Shown here: one piece after another, positions 11,552 to 22,563 of the stretch
Numbering within the stretch: the first letter of the stretch is position 1
How the letters are laid out: the number at the start of each line of letters is the position of its first letter
Source of the DNA: Kingdonia uniflora
Taxonomy: Eukaryota > Streptophyta > Magnoliopsida > Ranunculales > Circaeasteraceae
Length of the DNA stretch: 64,000 nucleotides
Assembly: GCA_014058105.1 (NCBI GenBank)
Contig: JACGCM010002198.1
Location: 447,001-511,000 of the forward strand
Reading direction: 5' to 3'
Translations under genes and position numbers: made by a program
The notes under the pieces: model-generated
The model's database searches: none
The model's input: only the letters and a program-made list of their open reading frames with translations
What the model was told of the DNA's origin: nothing

Positions 11552-11830
11552 TAAGAATTGATGCACTGTTAGTATTTGACTTGTTAGTGGGATGTTAGTG
11601 GTTTACTGGTTCAAGAGTTATTAGCTAGATATTAGGAGAAGTCCTGGTCTTATTGTGTCTTATTCTTTTGTAGTAGTTGCTAGTTAGTAGGAGATTGTGG
11701 TGCACTATTTTTCATTATATATTGGTAGAGTCATTAGCTTTAGTACTCAGTTCAGTTAGCATCAATAAAGTAATTTCTTAAGCATTTTGCTCTCTCCTCT
11801 CTATAATTTTCCTCTGTTCTTATTCCAACA
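11549..11830 (+). repeat. 3' LTR of Copia element
   Basis: It starts TGATAAGAATTGATGCACTG right after the purine tract AAAGGGGGAG (11539-11548) and ends TATTCCAACA just before the AACTG target copy. Confidence 0.92.
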
Positions 11831-12071
11831 AACTGATCCCCCGTTCACCTTGAAGGTTTTCTGTCCTTTGGGGTAAATGAGGGCTATATTCGTAGAGTTG
11901 TCAAGCCGTAAATCTGACTTACATATACCACTCTCATCTTTAGTTAATTGTAGATCACAGAACAATATTACATTCGATAAGCTTGTTGAGAGCGCAAGTT
12001 GATACGCAAATTGACTAGCTTCAGGGAAAAAGTCCGGAAAATCTACCACGTACTATTACTAAAGGCGCATC
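11831..12071 (-). pseudogene. GDPDL exon 2, upstream half
   Basis: This codes for the start of the first GDPD-like domain, from PLVIVRGRFSGLFP through SFAYQ-type sequence to FKVNGGSV. The frame changes by one base around 12030, between GLFP and EASQFAYQ. The exon stops abruptly at 11831 on the sequence AACTG, the target duplication of the inserted Copia element. The missing continuation, SGWFSLDFTE, begins at 7126. Confidence 0.88.
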
Positions 12072-12202
12072 ACTTGCATTTTCCATAACATTTGACAAAT
12101 ACTAAGATTATTTCTCTTAAATCAAAAGTAGAAATGATCATGAGAGATGCCGATGTCAATTCGTATTGGTTGCACCTTAGTATCATATTAAGCCAAATTA
12201 AC

Positions 12203-12480
12203 CTTTGTATTAACAAAAAAGCAAAGAAGAAATCCCTAATCATCTTCTCTATCCCGATCCTACAAAATAATATCCAAATCACGTAAATCGAAGCTCAAAA
12301 CATAAAAGAAGAAACCCCATTTGAAGAAATCTTACCTTATGTTAGAAGGAATGATAAATTAGATATAATTAAAACCCTCCTCTTTGTGGTTTGATAAAAG
12401 AGAGGGAAACTGTTGAAACAAAGAGGAGAGAAAGAGGATAATATTTGTTTTTGAAGAACATAAATTTAGGAATGAATGGT
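12203..12480 (-). pseudogene. GDPDL 5' UTR, 5'-UTR intron and signal-peptide exon
   Basis: On the minus strand a leader from about 12480 reaches a donor-like AAG|GTAAGA near 12338. An acceptor TTTTGTAG follows near 12257, then ATG at 12243. The exon codes for a hydrophobic start (MIRDFFFAFLLIQ) that fits a secretory signal peptide, and ends at a GT donor at 12202-12201. The intron to 12072 ends in GCAAG, and the next exon opens with PLVIVRGRFSGLFP, which is the normal family position. The start was chosen because this ATG gives the hydrophobic leader and lies between two good splice sites. The promoter was not resolved. Confidence 0.6.
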
Positions 12481-12643
12481 TGGCCAGAAAGAGGTTTGAA
12501 GTTCGGATTTCATTGATGAGACAAGCGTTTGTACCTCATTTAGCAGACATGTTTCACGCCAGATAGGTTACCTCAACATACAAAAGCCATAACCATTTTT
12601 CAAACAAATCCATATCATCTACTCCCGGGAACTCAATACTTAT
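12481..12643. other. Spacer upstream of the GDPDL remnant
   Basis: This short AT-rich stretch continues, after removal of the next LTR element, into 17700 onward. It may contain GDPDL promoter sequence. No motif could be assigned. Confidence 0.4.
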
Positions 12644-13147
12644 TGGAATGGACTTATTTATAATACTCGACCTAAAGCCAATATTCGAGCTCTAGCTCGA
12701 CTGAATGCAAAGCCAGTTCGGAAACTTAAGCTCAGGTCTCAGCATTCAACCTCATCAGCAAACACGTGGTGCATTTATGTAGCAGTTACAAGAGTTACTC
12801 GACCACTATGAAGACTCATCAATATTGTAACGTTTGTAACCTCCCTCATTAGAGCTTGTAACGGTCGTATTATAAGACCTATATAAAGCAGCTCAGAGCT
12901 ACATATTAAAGACGCAGATCTGATGATCTCTGAGAACCACACACACATCTATCTCTCTCAATGTAATAGATTAGCACTCTATAAACAACTCCCTCTTTCA
13001 AAATCCTCAGGAAGAGGTCGTGGTTTGTCACCTATTTAAAGGTTTTCTACGCTAAAAATCTGTGTTTATAGCTGGAGTCTATCTACATTTTCTATATTTC
13101 ACTGGTGTAAGACGTGTTTTCGACCTCCTAGAAAATAGGTCATTACA
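12644..13147 (+). repeat. 5' LTR of Tat-like element
   Basis: It begins TGGAATGGACTTATTTATAAT (TGTAATGG in the 3' copy) and ends GGTCATTACA. Sequence is very close to the 3' LTR, which points to a fairly recent insertion. Confidence 0.93.
12880..12889 (+). promoter_or_regulatory. LTR core promoter (TATA box)
   Basis: CTATATAAAG is repeated at the equivalent place in the 3' LTR (about 17426-17435). It lies about 240 bases into the LTR, the usual U3/R promoter position, and downstream sequence is suitable for the transcript start. Confidence 0.6.
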
Positions 13148-13149
13148 TT

Positions 13150-13167
13150 TGGCGCCGTCTGTGGGAA
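13150..13167 (+). promoter_or_regulatory. Primer binding site
   Basis: TGGCGCCGTCTGTGGGAA starts two bases after the LTR. This type of sequence follows the 5' LTR of many plant Ty3/gypsy and derived elements. The primer tRNA was not established. Confidence 0.65.
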
Positions 13168-13369
13168 CGAAGTTCTCAAACCCATTGTCTCATAAACCGC
13201 TGAATATTTCTCCACAAAATGATACTGCTAAGAGTGTTTTGATTTCGGTTCATGTGGTATACTTGTTCATGTCATTAGCTGACATAGCCGTATCTCTGCC
13301 AGGCTTCGCTGGGGATTACAAAAAGGAAATTTTTATCATTGGGGGCACCATTTTTTCCTATATTTTTAC

Positions 13370-15290
13370 ACATTCGAAAGAGGCATCCAAGCTCACTCAG
13401 CTCTGGAGAATTGCTCACTCGAGCTCAGCAAAGGGTTCATTCATCTAGTAGAGGGTTCTTCACCCTAGTTTTAGACATCATCATCATCTCTCTCTTCATC
13501 TCTAATCTTGATCTGGTGGCACGGTGGTACATCTTTCCTCGCACCAACAACAAAGGATCTTCGCGAATCGATCTCCAACAAATCATGGCCTCATGCCTAC
13601 GAAGACCCTTCTCTCTACTCTATTTGTTTATATCAGGCATTGCTCTGATCTCTCTCTCTCACTCTTATCGCTACAAGGGTGAGATTATATTTTGATGGGT
13701 GACAGAGATGCTCGTCAGTTCGAGATAACTCGCGAATTGAATCAAATCAAACCGAGGAATAACAGGTACTTTTTGCTTCCAATTCGAACTCGTGCTATTT
13801 GAAGCAACAATGACGGCAGCCATGGAGAGTCAAACAGACTGTTGTCCCTGCTATGAACAATTGCGGTGACGCTATTGCTCGTCGAGATAGACGTTGGATA
13901 TGATAAACATGGGCAGGATATTACGTCTGCAACGAGGCAGGCAGATAGAGATGTAATTGCGGCCAAGTTGGGAGGTTTGGAATCTCGTAACGTCATAGTT
14001 CGACCTCATTAACAGCAAATTTTTGATTCAACCTCCACAATGACAGGCAAATTTCATCAAATCACAGTTTTTTCGTACATCATTAGCGAACTTCCGAAGA
14101 AGCCGCAGTTGCTAGCGCAGTGGTTAGCCGCAGTTGTTCTCTTTAAATGGTTCATTATTGCCGCCACCATTGGCACCTCGTCTCTCTGGTTGTTGCGGAC
14201 CAAACATGGCACCACGTGGTTAAAAGCCATGCAATGCCGGCTCCACTCCGATGTCCTAGATTCTTTACAATCACTCGAGTCTTTATCCTCTCAGTAGAAC
14301 ATATCACCTGCAATGAGCACCTTACAAGGTTACTATGGCCTTAATTAAACCATTGAACTACAAGCATGAAGAAGAAGGCACAAAAATGTCAGTTTTCACT
14401 ACAACAGCAGTTCGATAAGCTAAATTAAACTATCTCTACATCATACAGTGCGAGCAGCCCCAACTTGAATTCCAAAACAGTTCGATGAATCAGAAACTGC
14501 AACAGTAGCTCATGTTCCCACCTCTAATCAATCCGCATCTCCTCCATTGGTGGTGAGGTCTTGTCTGGCTTCATTCTCTCGCAACCAAAGGATTGCAACA
14601 GCAGGTAGCAAAGTGAGTTCAACAACACAATCGTTCCAACAAAAACACAGTAGCTGCATAGGCTACAACAAGCCCAACATGTACATCAAGCACAATAAGC
14701 CCAACAGGCCCAGCAAGCACAATAGTTCGTTTGGATTATTCAACAACATGAACTGCAGCAGCAACAATAACAAATGACATCTGCTCGACTTTAGATTAAG
14801 ACTCCATGTTTGTCCTCATCTTTTCAACAACATCAAACCAAATTATGAAGGCTCTCGAGGTCGAGATACTCGAGGCGAGCCCAACTTCAGATGCAAACAT
14901 GACGCTCGACCAATACGTTCAATCATACCGAAGAGACTTATTATCGAGCTCCGTACTCAAACTCATACTCGGGGCAAACCCGGTCGTTTCAACAACATTA
15001 TTAAGGCGCTCGAGGTCAAGGTACTCGAGGCGATTACAACTTATTCAAGCTCACACTTCGGGGCAAGCACGATCTCGGTTGCAGACTCAATACTCATACT
15101 CGGGGCAAGCCCGATTTCTGTTTCAGACACAATGTTCAACCTCAACTTCAGACATAAGATCAATAAACTTAACTCATACTCGGGGAATGCCCGACCAGCA
15201 TCTTACAGTTCGATTATTGGTTCATCCAATTCGACCAAACATAACACATTCTACAAGTTGCTGCCTGGATACAACCAGCCCAGATCTACA
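13370..15290 (+). other. Decayed interior of Tat-like element, including a former glutamine-rich frame
   Basis: No conserved gag or pol motif is readable. From about 14666 to 14777 one frame is dominated by CAA, CAG and GCC/GCA codons (Q and A), interrupted by TAA and TAG where CAA or CAG is expected. Around 14850-15190, CTCGAGGTCGAGATACTCGAGG and CTCATACTCGGGGCAAGCCCG recur irregularly. This fits a former Q-rich gag-side protein lost by C-to-T change, but the identity is unproven. Confidence 0.45.
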
Positions 15291-15299
15291 TACTACATT

Positions 15300-16935
15300 T
15301 CTCATTACGGTGGCTTATTGATACGCTCAATTCAACCTGTAATTGAGACCAACATATAGCTCATAAAGTACACATGCTCTCCCAAGAGACCTGTGATACA
15401 GCTATCTCAAATGCAATATCATCTCATTAAGGTCGCTTATTAATACACTCAATTCGACCTGTAATTGGGACCGCCACATAGCTCATGAAGTACATTTGCT
15501 CTCCCAAGAGACTTGTGTCCAGCTATCTCAAATACAACTTCGTCTCATTAAGGTCGCTTATTGATACGCTCAATTCGACCTATAATTGGGACCGCCATAT
15601 AGCTCATGAAGTACACATGCTCTCCCAAGAGACCTGTGGTACAGCTATCTCAAATGCAATATCATCTCATTAAAGTTGCTTATTGATACGCTCAATTCGA
15701 CCTGCAATTGGGACTGCCACATAGCTCATGAAACACATTTGCTCTCCCAAGAGACCTGTGTCTAGCTATCTCAAATACAATTTCATCTCATTAAGGTCGC
15801 TTATTGATACGCTCAATTCGACCTGTAATTAGGACCGCCATATAGCTCATGAAGTACACATGCTCTCCCAAGAGACCTGTGATACAGCTATCTCAAATAC
15901 AATATCATCTCATTAAGGTTGCTTATTGATACGCTCAATTTGACCTATAATTGGGACAGCCACATAGCTCATGAAACACATTTGCTCTCCCAAGAGACCT
16001 GTGTCCAGCTATCTCAAATACAATTTCGTCTCATTAAGATCGCTTATTGATACTCTCAATTCAACCTATAATTGAGACCAACACATAGCTCATGAAGCAT
16101 ATTTGCTCTCCCAAGAGACCTGTGTCCAGCTATCCCAAATACAAGTTCATCTCATTAAGGTCTCTTATTAATACGCTCAATTCAACCTGTAATTAGGGAC
16201 CACCATATAGCTTATGAAGTACACATGCTCTCCCAAGAGACCTGTGATACAGCTATCTCAAATGCAATATCATTTCAGTCGCTTATTGATACGCTCAATT
16301 CGACCTGTAATTGGGACCGCCACATAGCTCATGAAACACATTTGTTCTCCCAAGAGACCTGTGTCCAGCTATCTTAAATACAATTTCGTCGCATTAAGGT
16401 TGCTTATTGATACGCTCAATTCGACCTGTAATTGAGACCAATACATAGCTCATGAAACACATTTGCTCTCCCAAGATACCTGTGTCCAGCTATCTCAAAT
16501 ACAATTTCGTCTCATTAAAGTCACTTATTGATACGCTCAATTCGACCTGTAATTAGGGACCGCCACATAGCTCATGAAACACACTTGTTCTCCCAAGAGA
16601 CCTGTGTCCAGCTATCTCAATTACAATTTCATCTTATTAAGGTTGCTTATTGATACGCTCAATTCGACCTATAATTGAGACCAACACATAGCTCATGAAA
16701 TACATTTGCTCTCCCAAGAGACCTGTGTCCAGCTATCTCAAATACAATTTCGTCTCATTAAGGTCGCTTATTGATACACTCAATTCAACTTATAATTAGG
16801 GACCGCCATATAGCTCATGAAGTACACATGTTCTCCCAAGAGACCTGTGATATAGCTATCTCAAATGCAATATCATTTCAGTCGCTTATTGATACGCTCA
16901 ATTCAACCTGTAATTAAGACAAACATATAGCTCTT
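15300..16935 (+). repeat. ~121-bp tandem repeat array, about 13 copies
   Basis: The landmark CTCCCAAGAGACCTGTG recurs near 15375, 15504, 15625, 15749, 15868, 15988, 16107, 16229, 16349, 16471 (variant), 16593, 16716 and 16836, a period of about 121 bp. Two subtypes are visible: one with GATACAGCTATCTCAAATGCAAT, one with TCCAGCTATCTCAAATACAATT. The first six copies alternate between the subtypes; later ones do not. Open frames across it are by-products of the repetition. Confidence 0.95.
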
Positions 16936-17189
16936 TGAGTACACATGAGCTCCCATGAGACTTATGCTACAACTATCACTGTCATACTATCATACATTGT
17001 CATGATCATACATTTTACTACATCATCATACATCATCATACATTCTCATACATCCTCTGACATACGAACAGTTGGTTATTGGTTCAACCAATCCAACTAT
17101 ACAGTCTACTTATTCAGAGATCAGAGCTTTTCTCAACCAACACCACTCGCCCTTAATGCTTCTCGTGCTATTGGCTGAGACGGGGCATA

Positions 17190-17694
17190 TGTAATGGACT
17201 TATTTATAATACTCGACCTAATGCCAATATTCGAGCTCTAGCTCGACTAAATGCAAAGCCAGTTCGGAAACTCAAGCTCAGGTCTCAACATTCGACCTCA
17301 TCAGCAAACACGTGGCGCATTTATGAAGCAGTTACAAGAGTTACTCGACCACTATGAAGACTCATCAATATTGTAACGTTTGTAACCTCCCTCATTAGAT
17401 CTTGTAACGGTCGTATTATAAGACCTATATAAAGCAGCTCAGAGCTACATATTAAAGAGGCAGATCTGATGATCTCTGAGAACCACACACACATCTATCT
17501 CTCTCAATGTAATAGATTAGCACTCTATAAACAACTCCCTCTTTCAAAATCCTCAGGAAGAGGTCGTGGTTTGTCACCTATTTAAAGGTTTTCCACGCTA
17601 AAACTCTGTGTTTATAGCTGGCAGTCTATCTACATTTTTTATATTTCACTGGTGTAAGACGTGTTTTTGACCTCCTAGAAAACAGGTCATTACA
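17190..17694 (+). repeat. 3' LTR of Tat-like element
   Basis: It begins TGTAATGGACTTATTT, preceded by the purine-rich GAGACGGGGCATA, and ends GGTCATTACA followed by CTTAT. Confidence 0.93.
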
Positions 17695-17699
17695 CTTAT

Positions 17700-18813
17700 C
17701 TTACTCCAGTGAATCCAATAGGTAGCAATTGTCTACTTCACCGGTATTGTTTCAGATCACAATCATTTGCAGTGTACCCAATTGGAACCTATAACGGTAA
17801 AAAAATGTTTTGCAATGAGCAGCTTGTAGATAGAAATTGCCACTTTGAGCACTCCTCGAAGAAGGATGCAATGTACCTGTAAAGGTTCACACCCCAAATT
17901 ACTGGAGATATAAATTATTTTAGTGCATTTCCAACGGTAATAAGATAGTAGGAAAATTATTGTTTTTTTGCCTTTTTTTTGTTTCAGCTATGGCGCCATT
18001 GGCATCTTTCTCTTTCCCATGCGATGATTTAGATTGAGACATGGTTTTGTGCATCATGAATTTCGAAAATATGTAATGGTTGTGCGGAAGGAGCTATTCT
18101 TATCTTCGAGCTCATGCTTCCTAGTAGCCTCTAGAAAAACCCTCTTACTACAAATTTCCAACTCTGCTGGAGATGTTCTTGGAAGGCATGCCTTTCAATG
18201 GAGACATGACACTTCAAAACTAGTGGTGCTTGCATTGCATACCGTCAAAGTTGAAACAGTACTAAATAGGGCATCAAAACAGAAACATGTTATCTAAGCT
18301 TCTCTTCTAGTTCTTGTAATGGAGAATGGGCAGCAACAACAGCTTTCACCAGTCACCAGTCACCAGTCACCAGTCACCACTGCCAAACCCCTGCATTCCT
18401 GCCTATAGAGCCAAACTCAAGAAGTCAACCAACCCCACATACGGTCATATTTCTCTTCCTCTCTTATGGAGACAAATGCTACTATTTTTTAACCAATGGG
18501 CAAAACCAAAGAAAAATGGTATTTTTTATTATTAGTTGGGATGAAATCCATCATATTAAAAGGACAAGATGATCCCATCTATCATATTTTCTCATAGTTT
18601 CGATATTTCTCAAAATATGTTCACAAAAAATAAATCATGATTTTTGACTAGACAGTGGACACCATATTATCCAAGGCCATAATTTTGAAACTTAAAAAGA
18701 AATAAAAGATAATCAAACACTCTTGTAGTAGTAACTAGTTAGTGAAAACTTGACTAAACAAATTACATATTCTGGCCTCCTATGTCTGTCTCATTTCAAG
18801 CTTGCTTGATTGT
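17700..18813. other. Intergenic sequence with a short 7-bp tandem repeat
   Basis: No gene was recognised. A 7-bp unit CACCAGT is repeated almost five times at about 18347-18379. The open frame at 18034-18297 has no family resemblance that I can name. Confidence 0.5.
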
Positions 18814-18842
18814 CATAGAGATAGGTGGAGTTTGTTTTTTGG

Positions 18843-18975
18843 GCTGACTCCACTCAGTCGTCTGACTCTGAGTGGAGTCAATGATTTGGTCACTTAGAAG
18901 CGTTTGTTTTTCAGTCACTCAGTGGCTAAGTGGAGTCAGAGTCAGTGATTTGGGTCACTCAGAGTCAGCCCCAAT
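18843..18975 (+). repeat. Left subterminal GAGTCTGA repeats
   Basis: Several copies of ACTCAGAGTC- and TGACTCTGAGTGGAGTC-type sequence occur here, inverted relative to 22468-22563. Also shared in inverted order is CTTAGAAGCGTT, which is found as AACGCTTCTAAG near 22528. Such subterminal motifs normally bind hAT transposase. Confidence 0.75.
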
Positions 18976-19452
18976 AAGCCAACTTACTGCTGAGTCTGAC
19001 TCTGAGTGTATTTTGGCTCCCGAAACTGCCCTTACAAAATTAAAAAAATTACAAAAAAAAACTACACAGGTCTCTCCTCCAAACCAGCACCTCCCCAAAC
19101 GAACCCAATCTCTTCCAACAGCTCTCCTCCAAACGCCAGTAGCTCCTCCTCATCTCCTCCAAACGCAGCAGATCCTCACCTCCTCAAACAATCTCAACTT
19201 CATCTCAACATTTAAAAAAATCCAATCTTTCGATCTGGGTTTTGTTAATTATTGAGTTTCCATGTTTGGGTACTTGTGATTTGTTGAGTTTCAAGATCTG
19301 AGGTTGTCATTAGCCTTTATTAAATTTTTCAAGTAAAAAATTATAGTTTTTTTGATCTGGGTGTCATCTGTTCTGAATCATTTGATAGATAGAAATCACT
19401 GGGTTGACTTGGGGTATGTTTGTTTGATTGGTGAGAGTTGAGAGAAGCTAAA

Positions 19453-19760
19453 ATGAGGGAGAACAAGTTAGGGTTGTTATTATCAATCTGGGTTTTATCG
19501 GTGTTTATGATTGGATCTTGTATTGGTAGATTTGTTGTGGAGAAGAATATTTTAAAGTGGCTTCACCAGACTCTTCAAAAGATACTTATGAATGTGCAAT
19601 TGGTAAGTTTGGGGTTCCTTGGTATGGAGGAACACTTGTGTGGGAATTGTTGCTTATCCAAAAGCTAATCATAAGGCATGCAAAGGGTTCGATGAGCTCG
19701 ATATCTCTTTCAAATCTAAGCCTGGTGGTCTACCTACCTTTCTTCTTGTTGATAGAGGAG
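19453..19760 (+). pseudogene. Captured first exon of a vacuolar sorting receptor (VSR/BP-80) gene
   Basis: The ATG at 19453 begins MRENKLGLLLSIWVLSV, a signal peptide, followed by GRFVVEKN. The frame then shifts to [20 protein letters not shown], and again to [20 protein letters not shown] and [14 protein letters not shown]. These are the start of the VSR protease-associated domain, which helps recognise sorting signals of vacuolar cargo in the Golgi. The sequence stops at RG followed by a GT donor (19761), where I recall that plant VSR genes have intron 1. So exon 1 was taken as genomic DNA, with intron sequence after it. The CT-rich stretch at 19060-19220 resembles a 5' UTR. Two frameshifts make it a pseudogene. 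Residues needed later (the rest of the PA domain, EGF repeats, membrane segment) are absent. Confidence 0.85.
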
Positions 19761-22460
19761 GTATTTAGATTTCAGTTTTAATTAATGATTGGATATTGCA
19801 CTTGCATTTGCATGACTGCTATTACTATAGATATCTATAAAGTAAATCTTCTTGCTATTAATGAGTTATTACTTGTACTCTTTATCTTTATTTTGATTGC
19901 TATATATGGTATGCACTTTTTACATCTGGATTGGTTATTTAGAACTATGGGATTTTAGTTCTTATTGTTACCTCATTGGAGTGGAGTACTTAGAGCTTAT
20001 ATGTTAATCCTCTTATAGCTCCTTTAGAGAAATGGAGTTAATTAGTACTCCTTCTCAGGCTTGAATCAGGGTTAGAGCTGTTACCTCTAGTTTCATTTGG
20101 TCTATTGCATGCCTGTCTTTGAATTTTTAAAAAGCCCATTCTCTATCATTGTTGCAGAACTGAGATGATTGGTTGTTAATACTATGAAAGTCCTACTGTG
20201 TTAATGTTTTTGTTTCTTCATATCTCTATTTATTTCTTGATATCTGCAATGTCTTAAAGTATGTAGTGTCTAGAATCCTTTATTAACAGAAGGATTTGAA
20301 GCCATATAGAATGCCCCTTTATTAACATTTTTAGCTACAACATAAATAAAGAAGTAGCTCAGTCTAGTCACAACATAAGCAATGCTTATTGAAGACATAG
20401 GATAACACATAGGATGCCTTCTCTTCAAGATTCCTTAAAAGCATCTATCCATAAAAGAATCTATCCATCCATTTACAGTCTTCTAGACTTATTGAAGCTA
20501 TGCACTGCTTATTAAAGCTAACTGTTATAAAGTGTTATCTATTATCTGTTATCTGCTGGCAAGTTCACTCTATGCAACATATGGTTAATATTTTCTTCAT
20601 TGTTATTTTGGCAACATAAGCATTTAAAGGCTATGGGTACATGTTACTTAATCAAAGAGTCAGCATGTGTAATTTCTTCATTTTTATTCTGACTCTACTA
20701 CTTGGATGCTTAAAGGCCTGTTTACAAAATCAACTACTTGGATGCTTAAGAAGAGGCCTGTTTACAGAATCTTTTGTATCCATCTGTTTACAGAAGCTTG
20801 TATATAATTTGTCCATAACTATTATGTCCATCTGTAGGTTATGTCCAGAACTGTTATGTTGCTATGTACAAGCTTGTATAGAATCTATTGTGCCTGTCCA
20901 GAACTGTTATGTTGTTATGTCCATCTATAAAGTACAAGCTTGTACAGAAGCCTGTATAGCTTTATGTTGTTATGTTGTTATGTCTAGAACTGTTATGCTG
21001 TTATGTTGTTATGCCTGTCCAGAACTATTATTAGATTATGTCCATCTGTTTACAGAAGCTTGTATAGTTGTGTCCATCTGTAGAACTGATATGTTGTTAT
21101 GCCTGTTTATACAGTTACGCACATATGCCTTTATGTTAGATCTCAAGAAATCGATTTATTTAAATAAACAGTAATGGAATGAGCTTTAAGACCATGGTGA
21201 AATTTTAAAAAGGAAGGAAAGTGCAGAAGCTGATGCTGATAGATGCTCCTTTCTAACCTTAACCTAGTTGCCGGAGTGATATTGCAGGAGGCCATAATTA
21301 TGACATGGGAGCATGCAGCCGTAAAAATGAGAGACTCAAATACTGTGAATGGTATAGCAAGTTTGTGTCTCGCAGACTGAACCATTGCCTTAAAATGATA
21401 TCTATTGTGCAGAAAGGGAAGTTTGGGGTTACACCCAACATCTTGGTCTACTTTTAAATTACCCACAGCTCTGTTGGAAACAAGGAATACACTCCAAAAC
21501 TCTTGGGTATTCTGCAACTTGGAGTTGTTAGCCAGAGATCGTGGTGCGGTTGACGGAGACTTCTACCATACTGAATATTGATGTCAAGCTGTCTAGAGGA
21601 ACACAATCAAGATTCTACAATTGACTGCAGCACATCCTAGAACGGATGTTGAAGAGCCAAGACATTTCACACTGTGAACTGAAATCGTTTGACATAAAAG
21701 GTGTTTATGATTTACCTATAAAATCAGCATATTATTGTACATAACTTTTAATGAATATGTATCGAGGTCCCAAGTTGATTATTGATGACTGACAATTACA
21801 TAAATGAAAGTAAATCATAGATATTTTTTCGTAAATCCTTTCTGTCTATGATTGATAGATCAGATCCTAACTGTATATTTTATATTGTTCAAGGCAGGCA
21901 TTCCCTCTCCAAAAATCAAGTATCCTTAAATGCAATTGAAATACCAAAGACGTCTTTTTAGATTATAGGATGAAAAGAAGACCCTTTATAAACTTTTACC
22001 TTAAACTACCATCTAAATAAAGGCCGGTAAAATGACATTTCTGGATTTTCCAATACAAGTTATATGTGTATTACCCCGCCTGCAGCTTTGATTTGATGCA
22101 TTTACCATGACTAAAATTGAACCTACATATGTCATACATCGTGCATTACTGTACATTGTATATAGTAGGAAAATTTTATGCTCTTACAAATTATTTACTA
22201 CAACTCCAATGCGAGAAGGGAAATTTTATGCTCTTACTGTCATACATTTTGCTATATATACAGGTTCTTTCCTATGTGTTATGTATATGTGGTGTTGACG
22301 TTGCGCTAACGAAAGGGTTTTTATGTATTTATGTTTGCTATGTATACAGGTTTTTTCCTATGTGTTTGTTATGTATATGTGGTGTTGATGTTGCGTTGAC
22401 GAAGGGGTGGTGGTGGTTCCTTATAAACTGATAAGGGTATTTTGGTATTTTGTCTATTTT
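19761..22460. other. Interior of the hAT-like element after the VSR exon
   Basis: This is probably VSR intron sequence followed by unknown filler. 20690-21110 is built of irregular repeats of CTGTTATGTTGTTATG- and CCATCTGTTTACAGAAGCTTGTATAG-type words. 22190-22420 contains two copies of a ~90-bp segment (with TATATGTGGTGTTGACGTTGCG). The frames 20641-21174 (plus) and 21143-21517 (minus) have no recognisable domain. Confidence 0.5.
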
Positions 22461-22467
22461 AATACTC

Positions 22468-22563
22468 ATTCAGACTCAGACTCAGACAAAAAACAAACAC
22501 TCCAATGCATCCACTCAGCTAGTGAACGCTTCTAAGTGGACTCAGACTCAGACTCAGACTCAG
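22468..22563 (-). repeat. Right subterminal GAGTCTGA repeats
   Basis: Runs of GACTCAGACTCAGACTC occur at about 22470-22490 and 22540-22563, inverted relative to the left cluster. Confidence 0.75.

Larger units (their letters stand above)
7127..11830 (+). mobile_element. Ty1/Copia LTR retrotransposon with decayed gag-pol
   Basis: The element is 4.7 kb with direct LTRs of about 0.29 kb starting TGATAAGAATTG and ending near TTCCAAC(T)A. It has a Met-type PBS, a purine tract, and an exact 5-bp target duplication AACTG (7122-7126 and 11831-11835). The domain order gag, protease, integrase, reverse transcriptase, RNase H is Copia. It sits in exon 2 of the GDPDL gene; removing it with one AACTG joins GGSV to SGWFSLDF in frame. 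The intact target copies and similar LTRs suggest a younger insertion than the neighbouring gag-only element, yet gag-pol contains several stops. Confidence 0.95.
234..12480 (-). pseudogene. GDPDL (SHV3-like glycerophosphodiester phosphodiesterase-like) gene, split by two Copia elements; 3' part beyond left edge
   Basis: The gene reads leftward. Known family role: GDPDL proteins are GPI-anchored cell-surface proteins with two GDPD-like domains, needed for cell-wall organisation. Recognisable pieces in order are a short signal-peptide exon (12243-12203), the N-terminal GDPD-like domain (12071-11831, then 7126-6871), and a third exon (6778-6339, then 300-234). Signature stretches are LALSTSLSNVILFCDLQLTK, YPKGQKTFKVNG and DVPRSYNYSYDPTAEYL. 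Two LTR elements sit inside coding exons, and removing each with one target copy restores the reading frame. Further lesions are a 1-nt shift at about 12030, a 1-nt loss near 6885, and a TAG just before the second insertion. A donor at 233 leads into an intron that runs to the left edge. The second GDPD domain and the GPI signal are not in view. Family assignment is firm; loss of function is near certain. Confidence 0.9.
12644..17694 (+). mobile_element. Non-autonomous Tat-like LTR retrotransposon with 3' satellite-like array
   Basis: Direct LTRs (12644-13147 and 17190-17694) are bounded by an exact target duplication CTTAT (12639-12643 and 17695-17699). A PBS starting TGGCGCCGTCTGTGGG follows the 5' LTR. 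The 4-kb interior has no intact gag or pol; part of it is a decayed glutamine-rich frame and about 1.6 kb is a ~121-bp tandem array beside the 3' LTR. The 3' end resembles the element at 58661-64000: both have a CTTCTCAACCAACACCACTCGC-like stretch, a TATTGGCTGAGA purine tract and LTRs ending in GGTCATTACA or GGCTATTACA. Known: Tat/Ogre elements often carry tandem repeats in the 3' untranslated region. Lineage is inferred. Confidence 0.9.

Noticed and set aside
15300..16935. Regular repeats that could suggest a CRISPR-like array
   Set aside because: The period is ~121 bp, with the whole unit repeated and no unique spacers. The array lies inside a plant LTR element.
18034..18297. 87-residue frame in the intergenic region
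   Set aside because: No family resemblance, no splice context; composition not protein-like enough to call.
20641..21174. 177-residue open frame
   Set aside because: It follows low-complexity CTGTTATG/TTTACAGAAGC repeats, is cysteine- and leucine-rich by composition only, and has no domain.
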